The notes under the pieces: model-generated
Database searches by the model: none
What the model was told of the DNA's origin: nothing
What the model saw: the letters and a program-made list of their open reading frames with translations, nothing else
NCBI GenBank assembly: GCA_002372135.1
Contig: DFIN01000040.1
Location: 1-12,343, forward strand
DNA: 12,343 nucleotides
Origin: Bacteroidales bacterium UBA3696
GTDB lineage: Bacteria; Bacteroidota; Bacteroidia; Bacteroidales; Paludibacteraceae
Direction of reading: 5' to 3'
Shown: positions 1 to 6,799 of the stretch, piece by piece
Position numbering within the stretch: position 1 is the stretch's first letter
Layout of the letters: every line of letters starts with the position of its first letter
Translations under genes and position numbers: made by a program

Positions 1-55
1 CGGCTGTATATCCGGCAGGACCGCTGCCGATAATAAGACATTGAGTTGAAGTCAT
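1..55 (-). CDS. trxB: Thioredoxin reductase, N-terminal fragment (partial)
   Basis: Only the first 18 codons are present; the gene continues past the left edge. The translation MTSTQCLIIGSGPAGYTA carries the FAD-binding GxGPAGYTA fingerprint that opens bacterial thioredoxin reductases, preceded by a short hydrophobic beta strand (CLIIG). The family uses NADPH and FAD to reduce thioredoxin in the cytoplasm. The start is the ATG whose complement lies at 53-55; no upstream in-frame alternative is needed because the nucleotide-binding strand begins at the usual distance from the N-terminus. It is divergent from the glycosyltransferase/heptose cluster. Another flavoprotein of the pyridine nucleotide-disulphide family is possible from so short a piece, but the GSGPAGYTA string is most typical of TrxB. 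Confidence 0.8.
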   Translation of the reverse strand, partial: MTSTQCLIIGSGPAGYTA

Positions 56-87
56 AGATAGCAAGGTGTTTTGTTCATAATCGGCGG

Positions 88-95
88 CAAAGGTA
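88..95 (-). promoter_or_regulatory. Putative -7 element for trxB
   Basis: On the minus strand the sequence reads TACCTTTG, a full match to the Bacteroidota -7 consensus TAnnTTTG, 32 bp upstream of the trxB start. I see no TTG/TTTG at the expected -33 spacing, so this rests on the -7 box and position alone. Confidence 0.5.
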
Positions 96-136
96 AGAAA
101 AAGATAGAAAAGGTGTAGAAGAACCGAAAAAAATAC

Positions 137-144
137 TATTTTTG
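137..144 (+). promoter_or_regulatory. Putative -7 element for the glycosyltransferase/heptose cluster
   Basis: TATTTTTG matches TAnnTTTG and ends 23 bp before the ATG at 168. No clear -33 TTTG is visible, so the promoter may be weak or activator-dependent. The last four bases overlap a 14-bp palindrome (141-154) that would lie over the transcription start. Confidence 0.5.
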
Positions 145-154
145 CCGCGGCAAA
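141..154. repeat. 14-bp perfect palindrome at the presumed transcription start
   Basis: TTTGCCGCGGCAAA is its own reverse complement. It begins inside the -7 box of the heptose-cluster promoter and covers the likely start site, the placement expected for a repressor operator. It could also be chance. No binding protein can be named. Confidence 0.5.
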
Positions 155-167
155 GACGGACATAAGT

Positions 168-1295
168 ATGAAAATTGTTTTATTAGGCACGGCATGGCCC
201 TATCGTGGCGGTTTGGCAGCGTACAACGAGCGTTTGGCGCGCCAGTTTCAGCGCGAAGGACATGAGGTAGAGATTCTAACTTTTACCCTCCAATACCCCA
301 ATTTCTTATTCCCGGGTAAGACGCAGTATTCGGACGCTCCGGCTCCGAAGGATTTGCTTATACGCCGTGTGTTAAACAGTATCAATCCATTTAACTGGCT
401 TCGCGTGGGGCGTATGGTGCGCCGTATGAAGGCGGACAGGTTGGTCATTAAATTCTGGATTCCCCTGATGGCACCTTGTTTGGGCACGGTGGCACGTATA
501 GCCAAACGAAGCGGTGTGCAAGTAGTCAGCATCTTAGACAACGTGATACCGCACGAGCCTAAACCTTGGGACAAGTGGTTGATTCGCTATTTTGTACGAA
601 GTGTGGACAGATTTGTGGCGATGTCGCAAAGCGTATTGGACGATTGTACACGATTTGATACGGTTAAGCCCAAAGTGCTGACCCCGCACCCGCTGTACGA
701 TAATTTCGGCGAATCGCTGCCCCGTGAGGAAGCCCTGCGCGTATTAGGGTTGAAGCCGAATATGATTTATCTTCTTTTCTTCGGGTTTATACGTGATTAC
801 AAAGGATTAGATTTGTTGATGCGCGCCTTAGCGTTGTTAAAGCAGCGAGGCGATTATTCGCGTGTCAAGTTGATTGTGGCAGGCGAGTTTTACAATAATG
901 GCGAGCAGTATGCCGAATTGGAAAAACAGTTGCATTTAGAAGGGGAGATCATCTGGCGTACGCAGTTTATTGCCGACGATGAGGTGAGAAACTATTTCTC
1001 GGCATGCGATATGGTCGTTCAGCCCTATAAAAGTGCCACGCAAAGTGGCGTTACACAGATTGCCTACCATTTTTTGCGCCCGATGTTAGTTACGGATGTA
1101 GGAGGATTGGCTGAGATTGTGCCCAATGGAAAAGTAGGCTATGTGTGCAAAGTGGACGAAGGCTCCATAGCCGATGCATTGCAAGATTTCTGCGACAATC
1201 CCAAGCAAGAACGATTTGCAAACCACTTGCTACATGAGCGCGAAAAGTATTCATGGACGCGAATGGTGGAGGCTATTTTGGGGCAAAAAGAGTAG
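168..1295 (+). CDS. GT4-type (GT-B fold) glycosyltransferase, cell-surface glycan
   Basis: A 375-residue protein of usual length for retaining GT-B glycosyltransferases of the GT4/'group 1' type, which transfer sugars from nucleotide donors on the cytoplasmic side. The N-terminal half (about 1-185) opens with a Rossmann strand and glycine-rich turn (MKIVLLGTAWPYRGGLAAYN). The C-terminal donor-binding half shows FGFIRDYKGLDLL (205-217), QPYKSATQSGV (285-295) and TDVGGLAEIV (309-318). The last contains the glutamate of the GT4 signature; the first glutamate of the usual EX7E pair appears replaced in the QSGV segment, a variant I associate with a GT4 subgroup. No signal peptide or membrane segment is evident. 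It heads a rightward cluster, 45 bp before hddA. The neighbouring genes make GDP-D-glycero-alpha-D-manno-heptose, so a heptosyltransferase role is a reasonable inference, not something the sequence proves; mannose or another donor is possible. Confidence 0.82.
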   Translation: MKIVLLGTAWPYRGGLAAYNERLARQFQREGHEVEILTFTLQYPNFLFPGKTQYSDAPAPKDLLIRRVLNSINPFNWLRVGRMVRRMKADRLVIKFWIPLMAPCLGTVARIAKRSGVQVVSILDNVIPHEPKPWDKWLIRYFVRSVDRFVAMSQSVLDDCTRFDTVKPKVLTPHPLYDNFGESLPREEALRVLGLKPNMIYLLFFGFIRDYKGLDLLMRALALLKQRGDYSRVKLIVAGEFYNNGEQYAELEKQLHLEGEIIWRTQFIADDEVRNYFSACDMVVQPYKSATQSGVTQIAYHFLRPMLVTDVGGLAEIVPNGKVGYVCKVDEGSIADALQDFCDNPKQERFANHLLHEREKYSWTRMVEAILGQKE

Positions 1296-1340
1296 CAATA
1301 AGCAAATAAGCATTTTGTAACATAAGAAAAGTAATCCAAT

Positions 1341-2366
1341 ATGATAATACGCAGTAAAGCCCCTTTGCGCTTAGGGTTAGCCGGAGGAGGAACAGATGTG
1401 TCTCCTTATTCAGATTTATACGGCGGCTGTATATTGAATGCCACTATCTCGCTGTATGCTTATACCACGATCGAACCGTTAGATAACGGAAAGATTATTT
1501 TTTCTTCGCCCGATGCCGGTTTGGAAGAGGTCTATGACTCTTCGCTTGAGTTACCAACCGATGGTTTTTTTGTGCTGAGCAAAGGAGTCTATAACCGTGT
1601 GGTAAAGGACTTTGCACATTGTCCGCTCAGTCTGCGTATCACAAGCCATGTCGATTCGCCGGCCGGTAGTGGCTTAGGAACAAGCAGTACGTTGGTCGTC
1701 AGTATATTAGGTGCGTTTGCCGAGTGGCTCAAACTGCCGCTTGGAGAATATGATTTAGCCCGACTTGCTTACGAGATTGAACGTAAAGATTTGCTCATGA
1801 CCGGCGGTAAGCAAGACCAATATGCCGCCACATTCGGGGGCTTCAATTTTATGGAATTCTTGCCGGACGACAAGGTAATCGTGAATCCCCTCCGTATCCG
1901 CCAGCGTTTTCAAGATGAATTAGCGCATAACTTGCTGCTTTATTATACGGAAACAAGCCATGTGTCGGCCAAAATTATTGAAGGACAAATCAAGAATGTC
2001 AGTGCCGGTAAACAATCGTCTATTGAGGCGATGCACAAACTGAAGGAACAGTCTATTCAGATGAAAGAGTGTCTGCTCAAAGGAGATATTGACAGAATAG
2101 GCGATTTGCTGAATTTCGGGTGGGAAGAGAAGAAGAAAATGACATCAGGCATTACGAATCAGATGCTGGATGATATATACGCAACTGCCATAGATGCCGG
2201 CGCAACGGGAGGCAAAGTGTCCGGTGCAGGCGGCGGTGGCTTTATGTTCTTCTATTGCCCTGTTACAAGCCGGTATGCCGTTGAAACGGCTCTCACACAA
2301 CGTTTTTCAGGACAAGTCAAACGATATGAATTTACATCGGAAGGATTAAAAACATGGACCATATAA
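1341..2366 (+). CDS. hddA: D-glycero-alpha-D-manno-heptose-7-phosphate kinase (GHMP kinase)
   Basis: 341 residues, typical for HddA. HddA phosphorylates D-glycero-D-manno-heptose 7-phosphate at C1 with ATP, giving the alpha-1,7-bisphosphate of the GDP-heptose route. The N-terminus MIIRSKAPLRLGLAGGGTDV matches GHMP sugar kinases. The ATP-binding GHMP motif SPAGSGLGTSSTL is at 106-118, and the C-terminal glycine-rich motif (GATGGKVSGAGGGG) is at 287-300. The segment MTGGKQDQYAATFGGFN (153-169) is also typical of the heptose/fucose kinase branch. The gene has no clear promoter of its own and follows the glycosyltransferase by 45 bp. Its last 13 bases overlap gmhA. A fucokinase-like GHMP kinase is the main alternative, but the following gmhA and hddC-gmhB make heptose kinase very likely. 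Confidence 0.9.
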   Translation: MIIRSKAPLRLGLAGGGTDVSPYSDLYGGCILNATISLYAYTTIEPLDNGKIIFSSPDAGLEEVYDSSLELPTDGFFVLSKGVYNRVVKDFAHCPLSLRITSHVDSPAGSGLGTSSTLVVSILGAFAEWLKLPLGEYDLARLAYEIERKDLLMTGGKQDQYAATFGGFNFMEFLPDDKVIVNPLRIRQRFQDELAHNLLLYYTETSHVSAKIIEGQIKNVSAGKQSSIEAMHKLKEQSIQMKECLLKGDIDRIGDLLNFGWEEKKKMTSGITNQMLDDIYATAIDAGATGGKVSGAGGGGFMFFYCPVTSRYAVETALTQRFSGQVKRYEFTSEGLKTWTI

Positions 2367-2938
2367 TTCAACAATCAATACGTGCGAGTATCGTCACCAA
2401 ACAGTCAATTCTTGATAATCAAAACTTGTTGCAACGTATTCAATCGGCTGCTGATACGCTGATAGAGGCGTTGAGAAACGGTCATCGTGTGTTGTGGTGT
2501 GGCAATGGCGGTTCGGCTGCCGACGCACAGCACCTTGCTGCTGAATTGTCCGGCAGGTTCTATTACGACCGCCCGCCGCTTAATTCCGAAGCCTTGCACT
2601 GCAACACCTCTTATCTTACAGCCGTCGCAAATGATTATGGCTATGACTTGATTTATTCACGCATGATTGACGGCGCGTGCAAAAAAGGCGATGTGCTCAT
2701 CGGTATATCCACATCAGGCAATTCAAAAAATGTCTGCAATGCCTTTGAAAAAGCACGTCAATTAGGCGTGATAACCATTGCACTGACAGGCTCTACCGGC
2801 GGGCAAATGGGAGATATGGCTGACATCCTGCTTAATGTGCCATCGTCGGATACCCCGCGTATTCAGGAATCACACATCATGATAGGGCATATCATTTGCC
2901 AAATCGTGGAAGCCACCTTATACCCGCGCAGCGAATGA
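2354..2938 (+). CDS. gmhA: Sedoheptulose-7-phosphate isomerase
   Basis: 194 residues, the normal size. GmhA converts sedoheptulose 7-phosphate to D-glycero-D-manno-heptose 7-phosphate, the first step of nucleotide-heptose synthesis in the cytoplasm. The SIS domain is clear: CGNGGSAADAQHLAAELSGRF (residues 49-69) forms the phosphate loop, and IGISTSGNSKNV (116-127) is the second SIS motif. Residues His60, Glu64, Gln171 and His179 line up, one position earlier, with E. coli GmhA His61, Glu65, Gln172 and His180, the metal and catalytic residues. The start ATG lies inside the end of hddA (13-bp overlap), and the stop overlaps the next start as ATGA, so the three genes look translationally coupled. 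Confidence 0.93.
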   Translation: MDHIIQQSIRASIVTKQSILDNQNLLQRIQSAADTLIEALRNGHRVLWCGNGGSAADAQHLAAELSGRFYYDRPPLNSEALHCNTSYLTAVANDYGYDLIYSRMIDGACKKGDVLIGISTSGNSKNVCNAFEKARQLGVITIALTGSTGGQMGDMADILLNVPSSDTPRIQESHIMIGHIICQIVEATLYPRSE

Positions 2939-4167
2939 TTACCGAAGCAGTCATATTGGCAGGTGGATTCGGAACACGGTTGAGTCATGTGCTGGGAAAT
3001 GTACCCAAGCCTATGGCACCGGTGGCGGGTAAACCTTTTTTGACCTATGTGCTTGACCGGCTGAATGATGCAGGCGTTAAGCGGGGCATATTGGCGACCG
3101 GTTATATGCACGAGGTTGTAAACCACTATTTCGGCAACCGTTATAGGGATATCGAGATTGTATATTCGCATGAAACGCAGCCCTTATTGACAGGTGGAGC
3201 AATCTTGCAGGCAACCCAATATGTAAGAGGAGAACATTTCCTTGTCCTGAACGGAGATACACTTTTTGATATTGATTTTGAAGCCCTATCTAATCATCAT
3301 CTTTCTCATTCCGCCTCCATTACCATCGCTTTGCGGGAGGTGGACGACACTTCACGATATGGGGCGGTAGAAACCAAAGGTACTCAAATTATATCGTTTC
3401 GAGAAAAGGTAAATTCATGCGGAGCAGGTTCCATCAATGGCGGGATATATGCCATCAACAAACGATGGTTAAATCATGCTTGCGCGAATATGCCGCAGAA
3501 ATTTTCGTTTGAAAAAGATATTTTACAAACGCATGATGGCTTTGAAGGCTTGACCTTTACTAACTATTTTATTGATATAGGTGTTCCCACGGATTATTAC
3601 CGCGCCCAAAAAGAATTTATGTCTTTATTCAAGCCGGATGAGTTCTTATTTCTTGACCGCGATGGAGTAATCAATAAATATATAGAAAACGGCTATGTGT
3701 GCAGTTGGGATGAATTTGAGTGGATGCCGGATGTTAAGCCTACTTTGGCTTTATTGTCGCAACGGTATCGCCGGATTTGTGTGGTTACCAATCAGCAAGG
3801 AGTCGGCAAAGGCTGTTTTACGCAAGACACGTTGGACGATATACACAATCGGATGGTCAGCGAAATTAGAGAAGCGGGGGGGAGAATAGACCGGATTTAT
3901 TGTTGCACGGCATTGGCAGCAGAAAACTCTCCCTATCGCAAGCCCAATATAGGTATGTTATTACAAGCACAATCCGAATACCCCGAAATTGACTTTACAC
4001 GTTCGGTGATGGTGGGCGATGCACTAACGGATATGCAGATGGGCTATCGCGCCGGTATGCGGTGTGTCTATATTACACGAAATAATCCTTTACCCGACGA
4101 GGTAAAGGATTATACAGACTGCTATTACGTTGATTTGCAGGAGGCAGCCCGATCTATTCTTCGGTAG
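2935..4167 (+). CDS. hddC-gmhB: Bifunctional heptose-1-phosphate guanylyltransferase / heptose-bisphosphate phosphatase (HddC-GmhB fusion)
   Basis: A 410-residue two-domain enzyme. Residues 1 to about 225 are a sugar-phosphate nucleotidyltransferase: AGGFGTRL (9-16), PKPMAPVAGKP (24-34), metal-binding Asp108 in LNGDT, and a second acidic site in FIDIGVPTDY (212-221). Residues about 235-410 are a HAD-IIIA phosphatase: nucleophile motif DRDGVIN (241-247), TNQQGVGKG (285-293), RKP (335-337) and GDALTDMQ (361-368). Known families imply that GmhB removes the C7 phosphate from heptose 1,7-bisphosphate and HddC then makes GDP-heptose from heptose 1-phosphate, so consecutive steps are joined. Oddly, the Cys/His zinc loop before RKP in E. 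coli GmhB (C-x-H ... C-x-C) is shortened to CCTALAAENSPY and cannot bind zinc the same way. I chose the ATG at 2935 because it forms an ATGA overlap with gmhA and begins directly at the nucleotidyltransferase strand; a longer in-frame start at 2896 would add 13 unconserved residues. The 3' end overlaps thiL, on the other strand, by 14 bp. Confidence 0.9.
   Translation: MITEAVILAGGFGTRLSHVLGNVPKPMAPVAGKPFLTYVLDRLNDAGVKRGILATGYMHEVVNHYFGNRYRDIEIVYSHETQPLLTGGAILQATQYVRGEHFLVLNGDTLFDIDFEALSNHHLSHSASITIALREVDDTSRYGAVETKGTQIISFREKVNSCGAGSINGGIYAINKRWLNHACANMPQKFSFEKDILQTHDGFEGLTFTNYFIDIGVPTDYYRAQKEFMSLFKPDEFLFLDRDGVINKYIENGYVCSWDEFEWMPDVKPTLALLSQRYRRICVVTNQQGVGKGCFTQDTLDDIHNRMVSEIREAGGRIDRIYCCTALAAENSPYRKPNIGMLLQAQSEYPEIDFTRSVMVGDALTDMQMGYRAGMRCVYITRNNPLPDEVKDYTDCYYVDLQEAARSILR
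4082..4113. repeat. 13-bp perfect inverted repeat, possible intragenic terminator
   Basis: Positions 4082-4094 and 4101-4113 are exact reverse complements (arm ATAATCCTTTACC) with a 6-base loop CGACGA. It lies in the coding sequence of the GmhB domain, residues 383-393. It ends 55 bases before that gene's stop, and on the other strand lies 40-72 bases downstream of the thiL stop. There is no intergenic space between these convergent genes, so the hairpin may end or protect one or both transcripts. The flanking T tracts are poor in both directions, so intrinsic termination is uncertain. Confidence 0.5.
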
Positions 4168-5206
4168 TGTCTTTTGACTCAAATGCTTGCCAACCTTGCG
4201 CTTTGAGCGGGAGTTGCTCGCCGTTTCGGCCTATGAGTAGGCAACCGTTGTCCGCCTCAGTAATGTGTCCGATGATGTAGATGTCATCAATTGGAACCAA
4301 TTTCTCGTAGTCTTTCAGGTCGCAAGTGAACAGCAGTTCATAGTCTTCTCCTCCGTTCAGGGCGCAGGTTACGATATTCAGATTCATTTCTTCTGCCACT
4401 TCGGCAGCCTTAAAATCAATAGGTATTTTGTCTTCGTAGATAGCGCACCCGCATTGCGATTGAGTGCAAATATGCAGCAATTCGGACGACAGACCGTCTG
4501 ACACGTCCATCATTGCCGTCGGGTGGATATTGGCTTTGCGGAGGGCTTCTATAATGTCGCGCCGGGCTTCGGGTTTGAGTTGGCGTTGCAGCAAGTATTC
4601 GCGCCCGTCAAAGGCAGCAATATGGTCGCCGGTGGTTTGACCGCGTAGGGCTATGCGTTCACGTTCCAATAGTTGAAGACCCAAGTAAGCCGTTCCTAAA
4701 TTGCCGGACACACAGATAAGGTCGTTTTTCTTTGCCCCGTTTCGGTACACGATGTCCTTTTCGTCGGCTTGCCCAATGCAGGTGATGGAGATGGTCAGTC
4801 CGGTCATCGATGCCGATGTATCGCCGCCTACCAGATCCACACCATAGTGTTGGCATGCTAAGCGAATCCCACTATACAGTTCGTCCATATCTTCTACGGA
4901 GAAACGTGCCGAGATGCCCAACCCCACTACGATTTGCGTGGGTGTGCCGTTCATGGCATAGATGTCTGAAAAATTGACGACTGCCGCTTTATAACCAAGG
5001 TGCTTGAGGGGAACATATTCAAGGTTAAAATGGATACCTTCCAATAGAAGGTCGGTGGTTACCAATGTGCGATGCTGCCCAAAGTCCATCACGGCTGCGT
5101 CGTCACCCACACCGTACTTAGTGGAGGGCTGGGTTAAGGTCATTTGGTCAGTCCAGTGGCGAATAAGACCAAATTCGCCAAGGGTATTGATTTCTGTTCG
5201 TGCCAT
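4154..5206 (-). CDS. thiL: Thiamine-monophosphate kinase
   Basis: 350 residues, slightly long but normal for ThiL, which phosphorylates thiamine monophosphate with ATP to thiamine diphosphate in the cytoplasm. Family motifs in order: GVGDDAAV (32-39), TTDLLLEGIHF (50-60), VNFSDIYAMNGTP (77-89), GGDTSAS (127-133), MDVSDGLS (233-240) and NGGEDYELLF (284-293). The acidic residues in these segments bind Mg and nucleotide in ThiL structures. The start is the first in-frame ATG upstream of the conserved domain and follows a -7-like element by 43 bp. The gene is transcribed alone, divergent from sufE and convergent on hddC-gmhB, with 14 bp of overlapping coding sequence. No thi-box is seen in the short upstream region. 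Confidence 0.95.
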   Translation of the reverse strand: MARTEINTLGEFGLIRHWTDQMTLTQPSTKYGVGDDAAVMDFGQHRTLVTTDLLLEGIHFNLEYVPLKHLGYKAAVVNFSDIYAMNGTPTQIVVGLGISARFSVEDMDELYSGIRLACQHYGVDLVGGDTSASMTGLTISITCIGQADEKDIVYRNGAKKNDLICVSGNLGTAYLGLQLLERERIALRGQTTGDHIAAFDGREYLLQRQLKPEARRDIIEALRKANIHPTAMMDVSDGLSSELLHICTQSQCGCAIYEDKIPIDFKAAEVAEEMNLNIVTCALNGGEDYELLFTCDLKDYEKLVPIDDIYIIGHITEADNGCLLIGRNGEQLPLKAQGWQAFESKDTTEE

Positions 5207-5249
5207 AATATGATGAATATAATCAGTTCGCTATCTGCAAAAAAGCGGG

Positions 5250-5257
5250 CAAAGGTA
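5250..5257 (-). promoter_or_regulatory. Putative -7 element for thiL
   Basis: On the minus strand this reads TACCTTTG, matching TAnnTTTG, 43 bp upstream of the thiL ATG. TTTG occurs upstream but only 12 bp away, short of the usual 19-21, so the -33 box is unconvincing. Confidence 0.5.
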
Positions 5258-5299
5258 GAATAGTTGTGTCAAAAAAATACATGGATTGACGTTTTTTTA

Positions 5300-5307
5300 T
5301 ACTTTTG
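5300..5307 (+). promoter_or_regulatory. Putative -7 element for sufE
   Basis: TACTTTTG matches TAnnTTTG and lies 48 bp before the sufE ATG. A good -33 element is not seen at 19-21 bp. It stands back to back with the thiL -7 element, 42 bp away. Confidence 0.5.
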
Positions 5308-5355
5308 CAGGCGAAAAAAGTAACCGATGATGTGTATGTTAAAACCAATTAAACA

Positions 5356-5796
5356 ATGACAATCAACGAAATACAAGACGAGATTATAGACGAATTCAGT
5401 CTGTTGGACGACTGGATGGATCGTTATGCCCTTCTCATTGACTATGGCAATAGCCTTCCCGCTTTTCCGGAGGAGGATAGGACGGAGCGGAATCTGATTG
5501 ACGGTTGCCAAAGTAAAGTCTGGTTTACATGCCGTTTGGAACCATCTGCCGACTCAGATAGTCAGGTCGTTGTGTATCAAGGTGATTCCGATGCCATCCT
5601 TGTGAAAGGGATCGTGGCATTGCTCATCCGTGTGCTCAGTGGGCATACCCCGCAACAGATTGTTGATGCCGACCTGTATTTTATCGACCGCATTCAGTTG
5701 CGTGAACATTTGTCCCCCACACGAAGCAACGGTTTAGCAGCCATGCTCAAGCAGATGCGTCTCTTTGCCATGACCTATCTGGCTGCGGCTCATTAG
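5356..5796 (+). CDS. sufE: SufE family cysteine desulfuration protein
   Basis: 146 residues, the usual size for SufE. SufE accepts persulfide sulfur from the cysteine desulfurase SufS and passes it to the SUF Fe-S cluster scaffold. The acceptor cysteine is Cys51 in LIDGCQSKVW (48-57), the diagnostic SufE motif. The N-terminal helix (IQDEIIDEFSLLDDWMDRYALLIDYG) and the downstream GDSDAILVKGIVALLIRVLSG segment also match the family. Bacteroidota commonly carry sufE away from sufBCDS, so its isolation here is not surprising. The stop overlaps the stop of the convergent M23 peptidase gene by 4 bp. CsdE is a near relative, but no csdA is present to suggest it. Confidence 0.93.
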   Translation: MTINEIQDEIIDEFSLLDDWMDRYALLIDYGNSLPAFPEEDRTERNLIDGCQSKVWFTCRLEPSADSDSQVVVYQGDSDAILVKGIVALLIRVLSGHTPQQIVDADLYFIDRIQLREHLSPTRSNGLAAMLKQMRLFAMTYLAAAH

Positions 5797-6764
5797 TCAA
5801 AAGTCTGGCCGAAGTTGTTGGACAACTGTATCATGCGGTCGTACTCCTCGGGACTGAGGTCAATAAAGTAGTAGTTGCGCGGGTCAATAGGTCTGCCGTT
5901 AAGGTGTACTTCATAGTGCAGGTGAGGTCCTACCGAAGCCCCCGTGTTGCCTACCAGACCGATAATGTCACCGCGCTTCACTTTTTGCCCTTTGCGTACC
6001 AGCGATTTGAATAAGTGCCCGTATAGCGTTTGGTATCCGAAACCGTGATCTAACATCACGGTATTTCCGTATCCCTGACGCCAACCGGTATGGACAACCG
6101 TGGCATTACCCGTTGCAAACACTTCTGTGCCCGTCGGGGCTGAAAAGTCCATGCCATAGTGGAACTTACGGGTGTGATAGATGGGATGGATACGGAAGCC
6201 CCAACCGCTGGCTACACGCTTAAGATCCTTATTCATAATAGGTTGAATAGCAGGAATATTCTCCATTCGTACCTCTTGTTGTTTTGCTAATTCGACGATC
6301 TCGTTGAATGAATTGGCTTGCACGTACATCTCCTTTTCCAACACATCTACTTTTAGACTGAGGTCTGCAGCCAATTGGCTGTTGGTCATTTCGGCAATCT
6401 GTTCGTAGTAGGTTATTTTATTGGTTGCCCCTTGACGAACGGCGAGCGGGATGGGTTCGGCGCCAAACAGGACACGATATAAGTTATCATCACGTTGCGA
6501 CATATCGGCCATCACCACCTGCATTTGATCTACTCGGTGGTCTAAAATCTGCAATTGACCTTCCAACGCCTCTTTTTGTTGCAGCAGTTGTTTCTCACGG
6601 GGGGATGGAAAAATCATAAAAAAAATAAAGAAAAAAATGGCGCCAAAGAGCAACCCGAACAAAATGTATTGTCCGGAACGTTTGAGCCAGAATAGGATGC
6701 CGTGTTCGATACGCTCTAATGCCAACGTATCGGGGTTGATGCGGTATTTATGCTTGAGAGCCAT
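5793..6764 (-). CDS. M23 (LytM-type) metallopeptidase, membrane anchored
   Basis: 323 residues. A basic cytoplasmic N-terminus (1-30) is followed by one strongly hydrophobic segment (about 31-53, rich in Phe and Ile), so the protein should be anchored in the inner membrane with its bulk in the periplasm. Residues about 56-90 and 120-165 look like coiled coil. The C-terminal LytM domain (about 185-295) keeps all residues expected for an active enzyme: His202 and Asp206 (HYGMD), His250 (YGH), and His281 and His283 (GPHLHYE). Such domains cut peptidoglycan cross-links, so a role in cell-wall remodelling or division is likely; activation of other hydrolases is not needed as an explanation because the zinc ligands are intact. 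It follows ygiQ by 35 bp on the same strand and probably is co-transcribed. That gap holds two copies of an 11-bp-period direct repeat. Confidence 0.9.
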   Translation of the reverse strand: MALKHKYRINPDTLALERIEHGILFWLKRSGQYILFGLLFGAIFFFIFFMIFPSPREKQLLQQKEALEGQLQILDHRVDQMQVVMADMSQRDDNLYRVLFGAEPIPLAVRQGATNKITYYEQIAEMTNSQLAADLSLKVDVLEKEMYVQANSFNEIVELAKQQEVRMENIPAIQPIMNKDLKRVASGWGFRIHPIYHTRKFHYGMDFSAPTGTEVFATGNATVVHTGWRQGYGNTVMLDHGFGYQTLYGHLFKSLVRKGQKVKRGDIIGLVGNTGASVGPHLHYEVHLNGRPIDPRNYYFIDLSPEEYDRMIQLSNNFGQTFD

Positions 6765-6772
6765 AGGGGACG

Positions 6773-6793
6773 ATAGTTTAACAATAGTTTAAC
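6773..6793. repeat. Short direct repeat between ygiQ and the M23 gene
   Basis: The decamer ATAGTTTAAC occurs at 6773-6782 and again at 6784-6793, an 11-bp period (one helical turn), filling most of the 35-bp gap upstream of the peptidase start. It may be slippage-derived or a small regulatory site; there is no other support. Confidence 0.45.
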
Positions 6794-6799
6794 GATGGG

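Noticed and set aside
1296..1340. Possible internal promoter before hddA
   Set aside because: A TTTTG is present but no TAnnTTTG element follows; co-transcription with the glycosyltransferase is simpler.
2896..2934. Upstream ATG for the HddC-GmhB fusion
   Set aside because: It would overlap gmhA by 43 bp and place 13 unrelated residues before the first conserved strand; the ATGA overlap at 2935 is far more natural.
5813..5827. Small inverted repeat AGTTGT-TGG-ACAACT near the sufE/M23 convergence
   Set aside because: Only 6 bp of stem, lies in M23 coding sequence with no T run; expected by chance at this length.
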